From: Myxococcota bacterium
Lineage (GTDB): Bacteria; Myxococcota_A; UBA796; UBA9615; JAKLKC01
Assembly (NCBI GenBank): GCA_023150875.1
Contig: JAKLKC010000049.1
Span: forward strand, 1 to 52,256
DNA: 52,256 nucleotides
Direction: 5' to 3'
Below the pieces are notes generated by a model. The model was given only the letters and a program-made list of their open reading frames with translations. It did not search any database and was not told the DNA's origin. A program made the position numbers and the translations under genes. Below, one piece after another: positions 47,575 to 52,256 of the stretch (position 1 is the stretch's first letter; each line of letters starts with the position of its first letter).

Positions 47575-49041
47575 CTACCTGGAAGTCGTGGTCGGCGGGG
47601 GCAGCGCCGCGTCGACGGGGGCGTAGAACGACACGCCCCGCACGTTCTCGTCCATCCGCAGCGGGTGGCGGCTCGACGGGAAGGCCCGCTGCTCGCAGTC
47701 CATCCGCTCGCAGAGGCGGCAGGTCACGCCGACGGGCAGCGCCGCCTTCAAGTCCTCCAGGGCCATGCCGTCGGAGTAGACGAGGTCCCGGGCGTGCTCC
47801 AGGCGGCAGCCGAGCCCGATGGCGTGCAGGGCGTGGGCCCCGTGCCAGCCCCCGACGCCCTTGTTCACCGTGCGGGCGAAGCAGAAGTACACCGTCCCAT
47901 CCGGCATCACCGAGAGCTGGGCCCGGATCCGCCCCGGCGTCAGGAACGCCGAGAAGACGTTCCAGCGGGGACACGCCCCGCTGAAGCGGGCGAACCGGAT
48001 CCCCGAGGCCGAGAAGCGCTTCGAGATGTTGCCCGCGACGTCCACGCGGATGAAGTGGAAGGGCACGCCCTCGCACCCGGGCCGCTGGAGGGTGGTCAGG
48101 CGCTGGGTGACCTGCTCGTAGCTGGTGCGGAAGCGATGGCCCAGCAGCTCCACGTCGTAGCGCAGGCGCCGCGCCGCCTCCCAGAAGGGCGCATAGGGCA
48201 TCAACACGGCGCCGGCGAAGTAGTTGGCGAGGGCGATCCGGCACAGCGCCCGGGACTCGTCGGTGGTGAGGCGGTCGTCCCGGGTGTAGCGCGCCAGCAC
48301 CTCGCCGTGGGTGAGCAGGCAGATCTGGTGGGCGAGCTGGAAGTTGCGGCTCCGGGGGGGGAGCAGCTCCGAGAGGGTGACCCGCCGAGCGTGGGCGTCG
48401 AACCGCCGCGTCGCCCTCTCGGCGTCTCCGACGGCGACGAACCGGACGTCGACGCCCAGGCGCCGCGCCAGGTGCTGGACCAGGCCGGGTCCGATGTCGT
48501 TGCGGTCGAGGCGGGCGTCCTTCCAGAGCTGCTCCGCCGCCACCTCGAGCTCTGGGAAGTGGTTGAAGCGCCTCTGGATGAAGTCCGAGACCTCCTCGGA
48601 GCTGAGGCGGGCGAGGTCGATGGTGGCGGCCTCGTCCCCCCCGCGACCGGGCTCGGAGGCGTCGCGCCCCGAGGTCGTCCGGGCGGCGCGGTAGGCTTCG
48701 TAGAGGGTGATCACCGCCCGAGCCACCGGCGGTGACGCCGTGACGACCTCCTCCAGGTCCTGGGGCAGCACCACCGTTCCCTCGAAGACGGGATCGGCGA
48801 ACACCTCGGTGAGGTCGGGGATGAGGCGGGCGTCGTTCTCGGCGGCGAACTCGGCGATGTCCACCTGGCAGAGCTGGGCCAGCTTGATGAGCAGCGGCGC
48901 CGGCAGGGGGCGGCGGTTGCGCTCGATCAGGTTCAGGTAGCTCGCCGAGATCCCAAGCCGGGAAGCGAGCTGGACCTGGGTGAGGCTCTCGCGGCGGCGG
49001 AGCTGCCGTACCTTCGAGCCGAGCCGGAGCGTGTCGTCCAC
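47575..49041 (-). CDS. XRE-type short-chain fatty acyl regulator (RamB/ScfR-like)
   Basis: A 488-residue regulator. The N-terminal XRE helix-turn-helix (KVRQLRRRESLTQVQLASRLGISASYLNLIERNRRPL, outlined; residues about 9-45) is followed by a large ImmA/IrrE- and DUF2083-like region (for example NFQLAHQICLLTHGEV, ANYFAGAVLMPYAPFWEAARRLRYDVELLGHRFRTSYEQV in outline) and a Cys-rich end (GVTCRLCERMDCEQRAFP). RamB, MccR/PrpR and ScfR of this type sense propionyl- or acetyl-CoA-related signals and control the glyoxylate and methylcitrate cycles. It is divergent from malate synthase, with a 155-base shared region holding dyads, so control of aceBA is likely. The GTG at 49041 has GGAGGCG. Confidence 0.9.
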   Translation of the reverse strand: MDDTLRLGSKVRQLRRRESLTQVQLASRLGISASYLNLIERNRRPLPAPLLIKLAQLCQVDIAEFAAENDARLIPDLTEVFADPVFEGTVVLPQDLEEVVTASPPVARAVITLYEAYRAARTTSGRDASEPGRGGDEAATIDLARLSSEEVSDFIQRRFNHFPELEVAAEQLWKDARLDRNDIGPGLVQHLARRLGVDVRFVAVGDAERATRRFDAHARRVTLSELLPPRSRNFQLAHQICLLTHGEVLARYTRDDRLTTDESRALCRIALANYFAGAVLMPYAPFWEAARRLRYDVELLGHRFRTSYEQVTQRLTTLQRPGCEGVPFHFIRVDVAGNISKRFSASGIRFARFSGACPRWNVFSAFLTPGRIRAQLSVMPDGTVYFCFARTVNKGVGGWHGAHALHAIGLGCRLEHARDLVYSDGMALEDLKAALPVGVTCRLCERMDCEQRAFPSSRHPLRMDENVRGVSFYAPVDAALPPPTTTSR

Positions 49042-49080
49042 TGCGCCTCCGCCCCCCGGATCCCCGTCGAGGGTGTGAGG

Positions 49081-49109
49081 ACATTACAAGCATGCCTTCA
49101 ACACAGCAA
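49081..49109 (-). promoter_or_regulatory. Putative promoter of the RamB-like regulator
   Basis: On the minus strand TTGCTG (49109-49104) and TAATGT (49086-49081) have 17-base spacing. The -10 is 40 bases from the GTG at 49041. Adjacent to the dyads at 49118-49139. Confidence 0.35.
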
Positions 49110-49117
49110 CACAAGCC

Positions 49118-49139
49118 TGACAACCTGTCAATAATTGAC
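49118..49139. promoter_or_regulatory. Overlapping dyads in the regulator-aceB intergenic region
   Basis: TGACA-ACC-TGTCA (49118-49130) and GTCAAT-A-ATTGAC (49127-49139) overlap by four bases. Both are perfect inverted repeats in the 155-base gap between the regulator and malate synthase. They are candidate binding sites for the divergent RamB/ScfR-like regulator, although the corynebacterial RamB motif itself is not present. Confidence 0.5.
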
Positions 49140-49196
49140 GGCCTGAGGATCGCTTGACAAGCTGCCTCTGTTGCGAACGCGGAGTCGCCCCCACCG

Positions 49197-50801
49197 ATGA
49201 TCCCCCCTCTCCCCCCAACCCCCGGCCTCACCCTCCTCGGCCCCCGTCTGCCCCGGGACGAGGAGGTCCTCACCTCCGGCGCCCTGGCCTTCGTGGCCCG
49301 CCTGGCGCGGGAGTTCACGCCCCGCGTGGACGCGCTCCTGGCGAGGCGGCGCGACGTCCAGGCCCGCCTGGACGCCGGGGTGCGCCTGCGCTTCCTGCCC
49401 GAGACCGCGTCGATCCGCGCCTCCGAGTGGGAGGTCGCCCCCCTTCCCGCCGACCTGCTGGACCGGCGCGTGGAGATCACCGGTCCGGTGGACCGCAAGA
49501 TGATCATCAACGCCCTGAACTCCGGGGCGAACGTCTTCATGGCCGACTTCGAGGACTCCAGCACGCCGACGTGGGAGAACCAGGTCCAGGGCCAGGTGAA
49601 CCTCGCCGACGCGGTGCGCCGCCAGATCCGGTACGAGGCGGGCACCGGGAAGGTGTACGCGCTGGCACCGAAGACCGCCGTCCTGATGGTCCGCCCCCGG
49701 GGTTGGCACCTGTGGGAGAAGCACCTGCTGGTGGACGGGCGTCCCGTGCCCGGCGGCCTCTTCGACTTCGGCCTCTACTTCTTCCACAACGCCCACGAGC
49801 TGCTGCGGCGGGGCTCGGGTCCCTACTTCTACCTGCCCAAGATGGAGAGCCACCTGGAGGCCCGCGTCTGGAACGAGGTCTTCACCCTGGCCGAGCGGGA
49901 GCTGGACGTCCCCTACGGATCCATCAAGGCGACGGTCCTCATCGAGACCATCCCCGCCGCCTTCGAGATGGACGAGATCCTGTACGAGCTGCGCGACCAC
50001 TCCGCGGGGCTGAACTGCGGGCGCTGGGACTACATCTTCAGCTTCATCAAGCGCCACCGGAACGACCCCGCCTTCGTGATGCCCGATCGCGGGCGGGTGA
50101 CGATGGAGCAGCCCTGCATGAGGGCATACACCCAGCTCGTGATCCGCACCTGCCACCGGCGGGGGGTCCACGCCATGGGGGGCATGGCGGCCCAGATCCC
50201 CATCAAGGGAGATCCGGGAGCCAACGAGGCGGCGCTGGCGAAGGTGCGGGCCGACAAGCTCCGGGAGGTCCGGGACGGGCACGACGGCACCTGGGTCGCC
50301 CACCCCGGCCTGGTGCCGGTCGCCCGGGAGGTCTTCGACGCCCACATGCCCGGCCGCAACCAGATCGACCGGAAGCGCGAGGACGTGGTGGTGGGTCAGG
50401 ACGACCTCCTGCGGGTGCCCGAGGGCCCCCGGACCGAGGCGGGGCTTCGCCAGAACGTCAACGTGGCCCTGCTCTACCTGGAGTCCTGGCTCCGGGGGAT
50501 CGGCTGCGTCCCCCTCTACGACCTCATGGAGGACGCCGCGACGGCCGAGATCTCCAGGGCGCAGATCTGGCAGTGGATCCGGCACGGAGCCACCCTCGAC
50601 GACGGCCGCGTCGTGACGGTGGGTCTCGTGCGCCAGGTCTTCGACGAGGAGAGCGCCCGGATCGCGGAGGACCTCGGCGAGGAGAGGATGCGCGCCGGCC
50701 GCTTCGGGGAGGCCCGGGAGCTGTTCGAGCGCCTGTGCACCTCCGACACGTTCGAGGAGTTCCTGACCCTGGCCGCATACGACCGCGTCCTGACCACCTG
50801 A
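49197..50801 (+). CDS. aceB: Malate synthase A
   Basis: A 534-residue enzyme joining glyoxylate and acetyl-CoA to make malate in the glyoxylate bypass. Isoform A signs are the family signature [28 protein letters not shown] (outlined), the [32 protein letters not shown] region (metal Glu and Asp), [18 protein letters not shown] and [17 protein letters not shown]. The typical length of about 530 residues and the catalytic Asp in the C-terminal [19 protein letters not shown] agree. ATG 49197. It lies upstream of aceA in the same direction, 91 bases apart. Confidence 0.95.
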   Translation: MIPPLPPTPGLTLLGPRLPRDEEVLTSGALAFVARLAREFTPRVDALLARRRDVQARLDAGVRLRFLPETASIRASEWEVAPLPADLLDRRVEITGPVDRKMIINALNSGANVFMADFEDSSTPTWENQVQGQVNLADAVRRQIRYEAGTGKVYALAPKTAVLMVRPRGWHLWEKHLLVDGRPVPGGLFDFGLYFFHNAHELLRRGSGPYFYLPKMESHLEARVWNEVFTLAERELDVPYGSIKATVLIETIPAAFEMDEILYELRDHSAGLNCGRWDYIFSFIKRHRNDPAFVMPDRGRVTMEQPCMRAYTQLVIRTCHRRGVHAMGGMAAQIPIKGDPGANEAALAKVRADKLREVRDGHDGTWVAHPGLVPVAREVFDAHMPGRNQIDRKREDVVVGQDDLLRVPEGPRTEAGLRQNVNVALLYLESWLRGIGCVPLYDLMEDAATAEISRAQIWQWIRHGATLDDGRVVTVGLVRQVFDEESARIAEDLGEERMRAGRFGEARELFERLCTSDTFEEFLTLAAYDRVLTT

Positions 50802-50892
50802 CGGACGCGCCACGGAACGACGAAACCCCGAGGGCCCGCGGCGGCGCCCTCCCCTTCCCCCCGCCCCGGGGGGAGACACGAAGGAGCAAGAA

Positions 50893-52185
<1,293 letters not shown>

Positions 52186-52256
52186 TACGTCGTTCCAGAG
52201 AAAGTTCCCCAGTTTCCGAGTTCGTACTCGGGGTCGTCGGCGTCGCGAACCCGTAA

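Overview
This is a very GC-rich, gene-dense stretch with long antisense open frames, frequent GTG starts and many 4-base start/stop overlaps. The gene content (secreted lipoproteins with Asp-rich linkers, a NACHT-type conflict protein, cbb3 oxidase, glyoxylate bypass, a fused acyl-CoA dehydratase activase) suggests a free-living, metabolically versatile bacterium. A Myxococcota or other deltaproteobacterial lineage fits best, but that is inference, not something the sequence proves.

Region 1 (1-8903) is a defence/variation island and the most notable part of the window. It holds a complete diversity-generating retroelement (DGR) on the minus strand. In transcription order this is: a 1140-residue target protein (EAD-like N-terminus, NACHT NTPase, C-terminal FGE/C-type-lectin fold), an HTH protein, an Avd-like protein, a 152-bp template repeat (TR), and a DGR-type reverse transcriptase. 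TR (4247-4398) and the variable repeat VR (5489-5640) align without gaps. They differ at 16 positions, 14 of them adenines of the TR coding strand, and all 12 differences in the core are at TR adenines. This is the signature of adenine-directed mutagenic homing. Next to it are two nearly identical TIR-domain genes (one cut by the window edge). The complete one starts with the same EAD-like domain as the DGR target, which suggests a sensor (NACHT-FGE) and effector (TIR) pair joined through that domain. An AbiE-type toxin-antitoxin pair lies between the TIR copies, and a 90-bp copy of the sequence at and just beyond the target gene's 3' end lies upstream of the intact TIR gene.

Region 2 (9108-23186) is mostly chromosomal: a secreted GH5 glycosidase, an Asp/Gly-rich secreted protein, a type IV pilin-like protein, aconitase A with an unusual C-terminal tail, an SRPBCC membrane protein, a succinate-semialdehyde-type dehydrogenase, two uncharacterised proteins, an NAD-salvage pair (nicotinamidase and nicotinate phosphoribosyltransferase), and a glycine-rich secreted protein with SFTS repeats.

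Region 3 (23719-36011) carries a cbb3-type oxidase operon (ccoS, ccoN, ccoO, a monohaem cytochrome), a copCD pair, an orphan Phd-like antitoxin, a 2-hydroxyacyl-CoA dehydratase/activase operon behind a 28-bp palindrome, a vapBC pair with its own palindromic operator, and a TetR regulator.

Region 4 (36295-43584) is a tight seven-gene surface-polysaccharide operon: epimerase, PIG-L deacetylase, two methyltransferases, a flavoprotein, a WecA/MraY-type sugar-1-phosphate transferase and a glycosyltransferase.

Region 5 (43961-52185) has a secreted alpha/beta hydrolase, a repeat-bearing intergenic stretch, a hybrid histidine kinase, and a RamB/ScfR-type regulator divergent from malate synthase and isocitrate lyase. 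No rRNA, tRNA, CRISPR array or intact insertion sequence was recognised.
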